This document shows positions 20,452-31,089 of a stretch of 64,000 nucleotides of DNA, piece after piece (the stretch's first letter is position 1; every line of letters starts with the position of its first letter). The stretch comes from Panax quinquefolius (lineage: Eukaryota > Streptophyta > Magnoliopsida > Apiales > Araliaceae), in NCBI GenBank assembly GCA_020205615.1, contig CM035171.1:27097741-27161740 (forward strand). The letters are read 5' to 3'. The notes under the pieces are model-generated. The model did not search any database. It was not told the origin of the DNA and worked only from the letters and a program-made list of their open reading frames with translations. The translations under genes were made by a program, and so were the position numbers.

Positions 20452-23038
20452 TGTAAGACCCCAACTTTTTAATGAATAAAATCGAATTTCCTCTATTTAT
20501 TATTGTGAATAATAAGGTGTTAATTTGATATAATACTTTGGTTATGGGTGAAATGTGCAAATTTTGCAAAATAAGCAAGTGGTAATAAAATATTCATTGT
20601 ATCGGGGAATATTCTTTTGAGTCGGGGAATATTCGCATGACGGCCATATTAACCATTAGTGGGCCCTATAACGATAACTAGCTTCGGATGAAGAAAACGA
20701 TAAAGTTTGGGTTGTTATAAATAACTTGGCGTAGTTATTCTCAATTAACACTATTGGAATACCCGTGGTTTAAAATACGATGTCCTTTGTGTTGCAAAGA
20801 ATGCACACGGTATTGCACAAAGATTGTTGAATTATTGATCCTTACGTAAGAAGGCACTTTACTCAATAATTGTCATAGTAGTTCTTGCTCAATATTTTAT
20901 TTTATTGATTCAATAATTGTCTTTGCGTTGATATTTTATATTATTGTTGTTCAATAATTGTCACCGCACAAGATCGCCATTATCGGATCAATAATTCATA
21001 TTATTTGAATAATATTATTAGATAGCGTTATTGGCAATGTCTAGAAAGTTACATCGAGGAGAGGTTTGGTCACCTAATCATGCTACCAAGATGAGGAGAA
21101 ATCCTTATCGGAAGCCCCTCTTTCTGGGGAACATCCTAGTTGTCATAAATGTGATTCTGTAATATTATTTGTGAATAATTAATTATTGATTCATATGATA
21201 AGGAAATATTTATTTTATGTGGATATAAATGATGGATTTATTTATGTAGTTATTAATGAAGGAATTAATGCTGAGATGTTTTATCAGTATTTTGTTGGAT
21301 TGGAAGTATTTAAAAATCATCCGTTTGTGGATTTCGGGTATTTTTTGTTTGGAATTTGGAAAAACTCAAAGCTACAAAGTTGTAGAGAATTCGATTTAGG
21401 TGTGGAATGGACATAAAATTCATTATTTTTTACGATAAACGGGCTATTTTCTATGAATTATTAAAGTTTCTGATTATTGTTTAAATGATAAAACATTTTG
21501 GAAAATTCTAGAATTGGTTGGTGAGAAATGTGCTCAATTGAATTTCAAATGTGGTGGGTGGCAATAGTAGTAATGTAAAGCCATCGTAAAGCAAGTTAGT
21601 CTTCTATGGCGTTCTAAGCATTTTCCTATAAATAGGGTGTTTAGTTAGAATTGAAAATCACACCGAAATTCATAAGTTTTCTCTCTTTCTCTCTATATTA
21701 TCGAGTTTATTCTTGTGAGTATTTTGATACTTTGAGTGTTATTATACGGTCTGAGTTCCTTGAAAGACTATATCCAAAAGATTCCAAATGAAGTATTATC
21801 TTTTGAGGTAAGGATGTTATTTTCTTCAGTAAGTGATATTATTTCTTCAATATCATTATGCCGAAATATTGGTTGGAACTTTTTATCAAATTTAGAACTT
21901 TTCATATCAAGGTTACTATTTATGAGTTACTATTCACGAGTTACTATTCATGAGTACTATTCACGAAGCATGATGATTTTTCTTGTGGAATTTCTATCTT
22001 TTGGTGTCAGAGTTACTATTCACGATACAAAGACTATTCACGATACTGAGACTATTAACCTAAAAAATAAAATTTTCTTCTTTTGTCCAAGATGTCTATT
22101 ATGGTTACTATCTTTGATTGTATCAATGTTTTGATCTTTATTCTTGAATTTTGCTTCGAAATTGGTTATTATGGAGTATTATTGATCTTGGATAAACTGT
22201 AATACGAATCCCTAATATTTGATCTTTTATTTCACTGGATTCGTTTTCTTTAATATATTTTTCATCATCCTCAGTCCTAAATGATGATATTACTGAATAT
22301 CTTTGGCCTGTAGTGCAAAGATGAATGATTAACTGATGAATATCTTTGGCCTGTAGTACAAAGATGAATGATTACCTAATGAATATCTTTGGCCCTTAGT
22401 GAAAAGATGAACAGGTATTGAGATGAACATGACCAACTGGTGATACAAATGAATATCTTTGGCCTGTAGTGCAAAGATGAATATTTGATTCAAGATGTAT
22501 ATTGATTGATGTTACAGGGATAAAATATTATGTTGAACTTTTAAATCTTAGAAGATAGTAGAATTCTTTCTCTACTTGACTCTTCTAATGGACTGCTTAT
22601 TCCGCTGCAGTTGTTGATCTAAAACTTGTTGTCTATTATATTTTATCGATTTTTCCTATCAAGACTAATGATAATTTGTTGTATATTATCTTAGTCATAA
22701 TATTTTCTTACTGGGCTAGTTGAGCTCACCCTTTCTTTCACTATTCTCTTCAGGAAATGAGAATATAGCTGGGACTAGTCGGGAAATGGATTGACGGTCC
22801 AGATGGTTGCATTAGTAGTCCTCACTATTCTGTGAAATAGTGTATCAATAATTGTAATGAGGACCCCTTTTGAGTTTTTATACTGTATATTAGACAATAG
22901 TTGTATTCAAATTCACAGTATATGTGTTGTCGTATTTTGCACGACAATTGTATTACTGAAGTTGTATTTATTTTTGTACCATGTATTTGGCGACTCAGAA
23001 TGGGTTGGATGGAATGGACCTATTTTGGGGTCGTCACA
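20452..23038 (+). repeat. 5' LTR of plus-strand Ty3 deletion derivative (short class, 2.59 kb)
   Basis: Begins TGTAAGACCCC and ends GGGTCGTCACA, followed by a primer site. TATA box 21627-21634. Donor-like TTTTGAG|GTAAGG with GT at 21808-21809; acceptor-like TTCTCTTCAG|GAAATGAG with AG at 22752-22753. TACTATTCACGAG units at about 21915-21975; four hairpin units at about 22295-22495. It is inserted in copia sequence whose flank is ...CAACCT. The matching flank at the right end was lost with the end of the 3' LTR. Confidence 0.88.
21808..22753 (+). other. Putative LTR intron (best-preserved plus-strand example)
   Basis: GAG|GTAAGGATG opens and TTCTTTCACTATTCTCTTCAG closes a 946-nt interval that starts about 175 bases after the LTR TATA box. 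Both edges recur at the same relative place in most LTR copies, while the sequence between them holds the two repeat arrays and varies in length. A pyrimidine-rich run and the near-palindrome GAGCTAGTTGAGCTC-like element (here GGGCTAGTTGAGCTC) precede the acceptor. Inferred from consensus only; no transcript evidence. Confidence 0.45.
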
Positions 23039-23040
23039 GT

Positions 23041-23052
23041 TGGTATCAGAGC
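23041..23052 (+). promoter_or_regulatory. Primer-binding site (tRNA-Met type)
   Basis: TGGTATCAGAGC lies two bases beyond the LTR end at 23038. Confidence 0.88.
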
Positions 23053-24055
23053 TTAGGGATATGATCCCTAGCTGAGGTGTGAGACAAGAACTAGGAGGGA
23101 AGAGACGGGGAATTCCTTCACTAGTATGACCTACCTAAGTTTATTTGGTATTTAATTGGTCGGTCGGAGTATAGGGATAATATGTGATATGTCAATTAAC
23201 CCTTGTTTTATGGCGATGTTTAAGAATGGCGGCAAATGGAAATATTAACGATGGAGTGAATGAGATAGTGGAGACACCTTTAATCAAGTCCATTGGGACG
23301 GTGGCACCAAAGGTGGATACTTGACAAAACAAAGTCTCTGGGTTTGGTAGGCGATCAGAACAAAGATGCAGGGAAGAGCGTTTTTTCGTGACTTCTCAAA
23401 GAGCGAGTAACCCGAACGAAGTTAAGACGGGTTAGTTAATTATAAATTCTTGTGAAGTCAATACCTTATTAGATACCGGTTCTACCCATTATTCTATCTC
23501 TCTTGCTTATGCTCAATGTTTAAATTTAACTCTAGAGAAGTTAAACTTTGACTTATCGATTGAAACTTCGTTAGTAAAAACCTTCATTTCATGTGCTATC
23601 TAAGTCTTGGATGAGAGTCACAGTTTTTAAATAATATTTCTATTGTTAATAAATCTCCTAGCGTATTCCTGAAGGACTTCTTAGCCTACCCCTAGAGTGT
23701 GAAATCGAATTTTGTATTGACCCCAGTACAAAATCCATTTCTAAAACCCTTAAATATTTCTTCAACCAAAACGAACATATAATGCGCCAAAGACGTTGGC
23801 TCGAGTTATTGAAGATTACGATTGTACCATTCAATACCATCGTGGAAAAACGAAAGTGGTAGCTGACGCGTTGAGTAGAAGATCATATGCGTTTATGAGT
23901 GCGATGTTGTTAACACAAAAATCTATTTTATATGACTTACAAATGATGAAGATAGAGTTAAAGACTCTAGGGACCCACGTGAAGATAACGAATATACAAG
24001 TAGAATCGACTATAATCGATAAAGTTAAAATCGCCCAAGCTACACACTGGAGCTG
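23053..24055 (+). pseudogene. Deleted gag-pol remnant of the Ty3 derivative
   Basis: An intact internal region would be over 4 kb; here all gag-pol up to integrase is squeezed into 1 kb. Readable scraps are a gag N-terminus (MAANGNINDGVNEIVETP) at about 23224, a protease loop (DTGSTHYSISLAY) at about 23473-23515, an RT-leader trace near 23650-23740, and an RNase H end (IEDYDCTIQYHRGKTKVVAD, then ALSRRSY) at 23808-23885. No active-site RT motif survives. It is a deletion derivative. Confidence 0.7.
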
Positions 24056-24505
24056 ATGAATATAAAGAAGAAGATGCAAGAATGTGTTATTCTAGAAGTA
24101 AGAGTCGATGAAGAAAAGAAAGCTCAAGCCTTCGATTTATTTAAAATCCTCGATCAAGTAGGAACTGTGGCCTATAGACTCGCCTTAACGCTAAGTATGC
24201 CGCGTGTTCATAACGTTTTTCACGTATCGATGTTACGTAAACATGTGGATGACTCAAACCACATTATTACGTTAGAACCAGACGAGATAGCCGAAGATTT
24301 AACGTACGAGGAGGTACCTGTCAAGATCTTGGATAGGAAAGAGCATGTCCTATGCACGAAGGTTATACCACAAGTTAAGGTTTTGTGGAGAAACCATGCT
24401 ATTGAAGAAATGACCTGGGAGTTGGAATCAAAAATGAAAGCGAGGTATCCTCACCTTTTCGATACACCAGGTACGTACGTCAATTTCGAGGACGAAATTT
24501 CATAA
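24056..24505 (+). CDS. Ty3 integrase C-terminus plus chromodomain (open 149 codons)
   Basis: The longest surviving coding stretch of this element. After about 35 residues of uncertain linker it reads ALTLSMPRVHNVFHVSMLRK, then a chromodomain-type module: EVPVKILDRKEHVL, VKVLWRNHAIEEMTWELESK and RYPHLF. It ends FEDEIS with TAA at 24503-24505, and that stop overlaps the polypurine tract. Chromodomains of this type bind chromatin marks and direct insertion. Upstream integrase core is deleted, so it can only be a fragment, yet its frame is clean to the natural stop. Confidence 0.75.
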   Translation: MNIKKKMQECVILEVRVDEEKKAQAFDLFKILDQVGTVAYRLALTLSMPRVHNVFHVSMLRKHVDDSNHIITLEPDEIAEDLTYEEVPVKILDRKEHVLCTKVIPQVKVLWRNHAIEEMTWELESKMKARYPHLFDTPGTYVNFEDEIS

Positions 24506-24516
24506 GGAGGGGAGGT
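24504..24516 (+). promoter_or_regulatory. Polypurine tract of the Ty3 derivative
   Basis: AAGGAGGGGAGG begins inside the pol stop codon and ends at the 3' LTR start (24517). Confidence 0.8.
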
Positions 24517-26995
24517 TGTAAGACCCTAACTTTTTAGTGAATAAAATCGAATTTCCTCTATTTATTATTGTGAATAATAAGGTGTTAATTTGATATAATA
24601 CTTTGGTTATGGGTGAAATGTGCAAATTTTGCAAAATAAGAAAGTGGTAATAAAATATTCATTGTGTCAGGGAATATTCGTTTGGTCGTGGAATATTATT
24701 TCGTCGGGAATATTAAATGCGATGCCAAGCAGACCATTCATGGGCCCCATAACGGATAACTGCTTTATGAAGAAAACGATAAAGTTTGGGTTGTTATAAA
24801 TAACTACAGAAGTTATTCTGCAATTAACACTTGTTGGAATACCCGTGGTTAAAATACGATGTCTGCGTGGTTGCATAATATAGCACACGGTATTGCACGC
24901 GATTGTTGAATTATTGATCCTTACGTAAGAAGGCACTACTCAATAATTGTCACAGTAGTTGATGTTCAATATTTTATTTTATTATATTATTGTTGCTCAA
25001 TAATTATCACTGTATAGTATCTCCATTATCAGATCAATAATTCATATTATTTGAATAATATTATTAGATAGCATTATTGGCAATGTCTAGAAAGTTACAT
25101 CAAGGAGAGGTTTGGTCACCTAATTCCACGCCAAGATGAGAGAAATCCTTATCGGAAAGCCCCCTCTTTCCTGGGAACAGCCTGGTTGTCATAAATGTGA
25201 TTCTATAATATTATTTGTGAATAGTTAATTATTGATTCATATGATAAGGAAATATTTATTTTATGTGGATATAAATGATGGATTTATTTATGTGGTTATT
25301 AATGAAAGAATTAATGCTGAGATGTTTTATCAGTATTTTGTCGGATTGGAAGTATTTAAAAATCATCCGTTTATGGATTTCGGGTATTTTTCTGTTTGGA
25401 ATTTGGAAAAACTCAAAGCTACAAAGTTGTAGAGAATTCAATTTCGTGTGGAATGGACATAAAATATGTATTTTTCTGATAAACGGGCTATTTTCTATGA
25501 ATTATTAAAGTTTCTGATTATTGTTTAAATGATAAAACATTTTAGAAAATTCTAGAATTGGTTGGTGAGAAATGTGTTCAATTGAATTTCAAATGTGGTG
25601 GGTGGCAATAGTAACAGGTAAAGCCATCAGGTAGCAGGTTAGTCTTCTATGGCGTTTCTAAGCATTTTCCTATAAATAGGTGCTTAGTTAGAATTGAAAA
25701 TCACACCGAAATTCATAAGTTTTCTCTTTCTCTCTATATTATCGAGTGTATTCTTGTGAGTATTTTGATACTTTGAGTGTTGCTATATCTGATGCAAGTT
25801 CCTTCAAAGACTATATCCAAAGATTCCAAATTTTAAGTATTATCTTTTTGAGGTAAGGGATGTTATTTTCTTCGTAAGTGATATTATTTCTTCAATATCA
25901 TTATGCTGAAATATTGGTTGGAACTTCTTATCAAATTTAGAACTTTTCATGTCGGGGTTACTATTCATGAGTTACTATTCACGAGTTACTATTCATGAGT
26001 TAATATTCACGAGTTACTATTCATGAGTACTATTCACGAAGCATGATGATTTTTCTTGTAGAATTTCTATCTTTTGGTGTCGGAGTTACTATTCACGTAT
26101 CTGACTATTCACGATACTTTTAGACTATTCATTCAAAAAATAAAATTTTCTTCTTTTGTCCAAGATGTCTATTATGGTTACTATCTTTGATTGTATCCAT
26201 GTTTTGATCTTTATTCTTGAATTTTGCTTCGAAATTGGTTATTATGGAGTATTATTGATCTTGGATAAATTGTAATACGAATCCCTAATATTTGATCTTT
26301 TATTTCACCGGATTCGTTTTCTTTAATATATTTTCATCATCCTCACCCTAAATGATGATATTCTTGGAATATCTTTGGCTCAGTAGTGCAAAGATGAATG
26401 ATTAATCGATGAATATCTTTGGCCCGTAGTATAAAAAGATGAATGATTACCTAATGAATATCTTTGGCCGTAGTGCAAAATGAATGAGTATTGAGATGAA
26501 CATGACCCATTGGTGATACAAATGAATATCTTTGGCTCAGTAGTGCAAAGATGAATATTTGATTCAAGATGTATATTGATTGATGTTACAGGGATAAAAT
26601 ATTGATGATGAACTTTTAAATCTTAGAAGATAGTAGAATTCTTTCTCTACTTGACTCTTCTAATGGATTGCTTATTCCACTACAGTTGTTGATCTAAAAC
26701 TTGTTGTCTATTATATTTTATCAGATTTTTCCCTGTTAAAGACTAATGATAATTTGTTGTATATTATCTTAGTCATAATATTTTCTTACTAAGCTAGTTG
26801 AGCTCACCCTTTCTTTCACTGTTCTCTTCAGGAAATGAGAATATAGCTGGGACTAGTCGGGGAATGGATTGACGGTCCAGATGGTTGCATTAGTAATCCT
26901 CACTATTCTGTGAAATAGCGTATCAATAATTGTAATGAGGACCCCTTTTAAGTTTTTATACTGTCTATTAGACAATAGTTGTATTCAAACTCACA
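24517..26995 (+). repeat. 3' LTR of the Ty3 derivative, 3'-truncated
   Basis: Begins TGTAAGACCC. TATA box 25671-25678; donor GT at 25853-25854 (TTTTTGAG|GTAAGGG); acceptor AG at 26830-26831 (TTCTCTTCAG|GAAATG). The TACTATTCACGAG array runs from about 25965 to 26045 with four hairpin units at about 26368-26565. It stops at ATTCAAACTCACAG, about 115 bases short of the end seen in its partner at 23038. The junction with copia sequence carries a 16-base repeat described separately. By eye it pairs with 20452-23038. Confidence 0.83.
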
Positions 26996-27396
26996 GAGTT
27001 ATATCAATACTGGTCTGGTCTACTGGCAGTTAGATATAAAAGAGAGCATATCATACCTCTATATTGAGTTATATCAATACTTTTACCTTTTTCATCTTTG
27101 TCAAGTTTGTTTGCAGGAGCAATTGGGGTTTTCATGGGAGAGGCTGATTCCATGCCATACTTCTTAAGTAAATCTTTGATGTACTTGGCTTGGTTTATGA
27201 AAATTCCTTCATCAGTCTACTTCACTTGCAGTCCAAGGAAGAAGTTCAGCTCACCCATCATGCTCATTTCAAACTTGCTCTGCATAAGCTTGGAGAATCT
27301 CTTACATAGCTTTTCATCAGTAGAACCAAAAATAATATCATCAACATATATTTGAACCAATAAGACTTTGTCTTTATGCTATCTAAGAAATAATGT
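26996..27396 (-). pseudogene. Copia reverse transcriptase, C-terminal segment
   Basis: Continues the copia pol gene displaced from 30021. The active site YVDD is at 27337-27348, within LLVQIYVDDIIFGSTDEKLC. It is followed by FEMSMMGELNFFLGLQVK and GMIxSLLYLTASRPD, typical of SIRE-type copia RT. One in-frame TAG lies just before the active-site block near 27380. RNase H should follow but the sequence ends at the truncated Ty3 LTR. The bases 27392-27396 (AATGT) are one half of the target duplication of the neighbouring solo LTR. Confidence 0.85.
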
Positions 27397-30020
27397 TGTG
27401 ACGCCCCCAAAATAGGTATACAACACCCATTCTGAGTCGCCAAATACATGGTACAGAAACAACTACAACTTTATTAATACAATTGTTGTGCAAAATACGA
27501 CAACACTTAAACTGTGAGTTTAAATAAAAATATTGTCATCTAGACAATATCCACACTCAAATAAGTCCTCATTACAATTATTGATACACTATTTTACAAA
27601 ATAGTAAGGACTACTAAAACAACTTCTAGAACCATCATTCCACACCCTGACTAGTATTCGCTACATTCTCGCCTCCTAAGAAGAAAAATGGAACAAAAAG
27701 GAAAAGGGTGAGCTTAACTAGCCCAGTAAAGAATATTATGACTAAGATAATATAGAATAGATTATCGTCACTCCTCAACAGGGAAAAATCAAATAGAATA
27801 CAAAAGACAACAAATTTTAAATCAATATTCGCAACGGAAATAATAATTCATTAGAAGAGTTAAGTAGGGAATGAAATCTACTATCTTCTATATATGAATT
27901 TAAAAGTTCATCGTCAATATTTTATCCCTGTAACATCAATCAATATATATAGCTGGAATCAAATATTCATCTTTGCACTACAGGCCAAAGATATTCATCA
28001 GTTGGTCATGTTTATCTAAACACCTGTTCATCTTTGCACTATGGCTAAAGATATTAATCAAAAAATTATTAATCTTTGCACTACATGCCAAAGATATTCA
28101 GTTATATCATCATTTAGGACTGAGGATGATGAAAAATATTTTAAAGAAAATGAATCCAGTAAAACAAAAGAACAAATATTAAGGAATCGTACTTTAAACA
28201 ATCCAAGTTCAAAAATACTTCATAAATAACCATAGTGGAGTAAAATTTCAGAATGAAGACCAAAACATAGATACAATCAAAGCTAGTATCCATAATAGAT
28301 ATCTTGGACAAAAAATATTTTAATTATTCTGTGAATAGTGCCGTATTCGTGAATAGTGTCGTATACGTGAATAGTGCCGTATACGTGAATAGTAACCTCG
28401 ACACTAAAAGACAAGAATTTCACCAGAATAATCTTACCAACATTCCAGCATAATGATACTAAAATAAATAATATCATTTATATAAAAAAATAACATCCCT
28501 TACCTCGAAAAGACAGTACTTCTGACTGGAATACTGGATATAGTGCTGAAGGAACTTGCACCGTATAGCAATACTCAAAGTATTAAAATACTCACAAAAA
28601 TGCGCTTGATATTATAGAGAAAGAAAACTTTAGTTTCTGGTGTGATTTTCAATTCTAACCTAAGCACCCTATTTATAGGAAAATGCTTAGAACACCAAAG
28701 TAGAAAATTTAATAAAATATTAATATATTTTTTTATAAATTCCTACGCACACTTCCTTTGATCCAAAACATCAGCCACACAAGTGGGCCCCCCTCACCAA
28801 AATAAAAAAAATGTTTATCTTAAAAAAATAATTAAAACTTCAAAAATCAATTATTCCGTAACTTCAATAATTCATAATAAATAGCCCTTTATCAGAAAAA
28901 TTTGAATCTTATGTCTTTCTATAGGACATTCAATTCTCTACAACTTTGCAGAAGAAAGTTTTTCTAAATTCCAAACAGAAATTGACCGAAATTCACATAC
29001 GGACGATTTTACAAGCTATAATCAAATTTCAGTCAATAAATGGGGTCCACAACCATGAAAAATATGTTTTAAATATTTTTAGTAACAAAAATACTCTTCT
29101 TTCTCATTTACTCATATATCCCACATTTATTGTAAAAATATCACCATTATTATATTATTATAATATAATAATATATTGAATTATTTTATCGAGAAAAGAT
29201 AAAATATCAATTTTCAACAATTGTCACATTAAAAATTTTCTCCATCTATATCCACATAAAATAAATATTTTTCTTATCATATAAATCAATAATTAATTAT
29301 TCACAAATAATATTACGTAATCACAATCACGATAACCAGTAGTTCCTGGAAAGGGGGTTTTTCAATAAGGATTTCTCCTCTTCTTGGCCAGCAATTAGGT
29401 GACCAAATCTCTCCTTAGATGCGAAATTTCTAGACATTGCCAATAATTATATCTAATAATATTATTCAAATAATATGAATTATTGATTTGATAATGGAAA
29501 ATATCGTGTAATTACAATTATTGAAACAACAATAATATAAAATATCAACGTAGAAATTATTGAATCAATAAAATAAAATATTGAATAAGAATTATCGTAA
29601 CAATTATTGAGTAGTGCCTTCACGTAAGAATCAATAATTGGTGCAATACCGCAATCATCTTGTCAACACAACGCATATTATCGTGTTTTAACCACCGGTA
29701 TTCCAACAAAGATAATTGGTAATAACTACGCCAAGTATTTATAAACAACTTATACTTGCTGCTTTCTTCATCCAATCGCTTTTTCATTATGGGGCCCAGA
29801 CAGAAATCACACCATCAATGCGAATATTCCCTAACAGTAAGAATATTCCACGACCAAACGAATATTTCCCGACAACAATGAATATTTTATAACCACTTGC
29901 TTATTTAAAATATTTGCGCATTTTACCCATAACTAACCACATTAATCAATTCAACCCTTATTATTTCAAAATAATAAATAGAAAAATTCAATTTCATTTA
30001 TAATAAGTTGGGGTCTTACA
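27397..30020 (-). repeat. Solo Ty3 LTR in copia RT gene, TSD AATGT (short class, 2.62 kb)
   Basis: Complete LTR on the minus strand: TGTAAGACCCCAAC at 30020 to GGGGGCGTCACA at 27397. No internal region is attached on either side, and AATGT flanks both ends (27392-27396 and 30021-30025). TATA box (reverse) 28670-28677. Donor-like GAG|GTAAGGG at the AC of 28502-28503; acceptor-like CTTCTTAG|GAGGCGAG at the CT of 27676-27677. TATTCACG-type units near 28330-28400 and hairpin units near 27964-28100. It interrupts the copia polymerase just upstream of the YVDD block. Confidence 0.93.
27676..28503 (-). other. Putative LTR intron (minus-strand example)
   Basis: Minus-strand interval bounded by TTTCGAG|GTAAGGG and TTTTTCTTCTTAG|GAGGCGAG, 828 nt long, inside an otherwise complete solo LTR. 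It contains three hairpin units and the TATTCACG array. Same relative position as 21808-22753. Confidence 0.45.
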
Positions 30021-31089
30021 AATGTGGTATCTACTCTACCTCTAGTGAATCCATTTTCAACAAGAAAGTTAGTTAGTGTTTCATACCATGCTCTAGGTGC
30101 TTGTTTAAGACCATATAAGGCTTTGTCTAATCTATAAACATAATTGGAAAGAGATGGATTGATGAAACCTGGAGGTTGCTCTACATAGACTTCTTCTTGA
30201 AGTTCTCCATTCAGAAATGCACTTTTGACATCCATCTGGAAGACCTTGAACTTCATGTGAGCAGCAAAGGCAAGAAAGATTCTGATGGCTTCTAGTCTGG
30301 CAACAGGTGCAAATGTCTCATCGTAGTCAATGCCTTCTTCCTGAGAGTAGCCCTTGGCCACTAATCTTGCCTTATTCCTGGTTATTACTCCATCTTCATC
30401 CATCTTGTTTCTGAAGACCCACTTGGTTCCAATGACAGGATGACTCTTTGGTCTTGGTACCAATCTCCATACTTTGCTTCTTTCAAATTGGTTGAGTTCT
30501 TCCTGCATGGCTTCTATCCAGCTGGAGTCTTCCATAGCATCTTCTATCTTCTTCGGTTCCATTTGTGATAGGAAGCTTAGATAGAAGCATTCATTCTGGG
30601 TGGCAGCTCTTGTTTTTACTCTTGCACTCGGATCTCCAATGATTAGATCTTGAGTGTGATCTTTTGCCCATCTATTTCCTGTTGGGACATTTGCCCTTAT
30701 ACCTTCTTGTCTTAGGTCTTCAAGATCTATTTCTTCTTCTTGGTGTGGAGTTTCGTTGTCTGGCATAGGCCCCTCTACGATCTCATTTTCTTGCTCAACG
30801 ATTTCACTGTTTGGCACTACGATCGTAGTGTTGAGCTCGACGACTTCATTCGTAGTGTCTGCACTATCGGTTGTAGTGTCTTGAAGCACTATTTTGTCTA
30901 AGTCTATTTCATCAAAGATGATGTGAATCGAGACTTCAACATTCAGCGTCTTCTTGTTGAACACTCTGTAGGCCTTACTATCTGTTGCAGATCCAAGAAA
31001 GATGCCTTCGTCTGACTTTGGTTGAAATTTTGTCAAGTACTGCTTTCCATTGTTGAGAATGTAGCATGCACAGCTGAATACATGAAAGT
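30021..31089 (-). pseudogene. Copia integrase tail and reverse transcriptase N-terminal half
   Basis: Begins after the solo LTR at 31090 with [20 protein letters not shown] (end of integrase), passes through an acidic linker, and enters [61 protein letters not shown] and [19 protein letters not shown]. The frame is open from 31036 to the LTR edge at 30021, where VDTTF should continue into 27396. The apparent stop beyond 30021 is LTR sequence. The block order and wording fit SIRE/Maximus copia elements. Confidence 0.9.
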
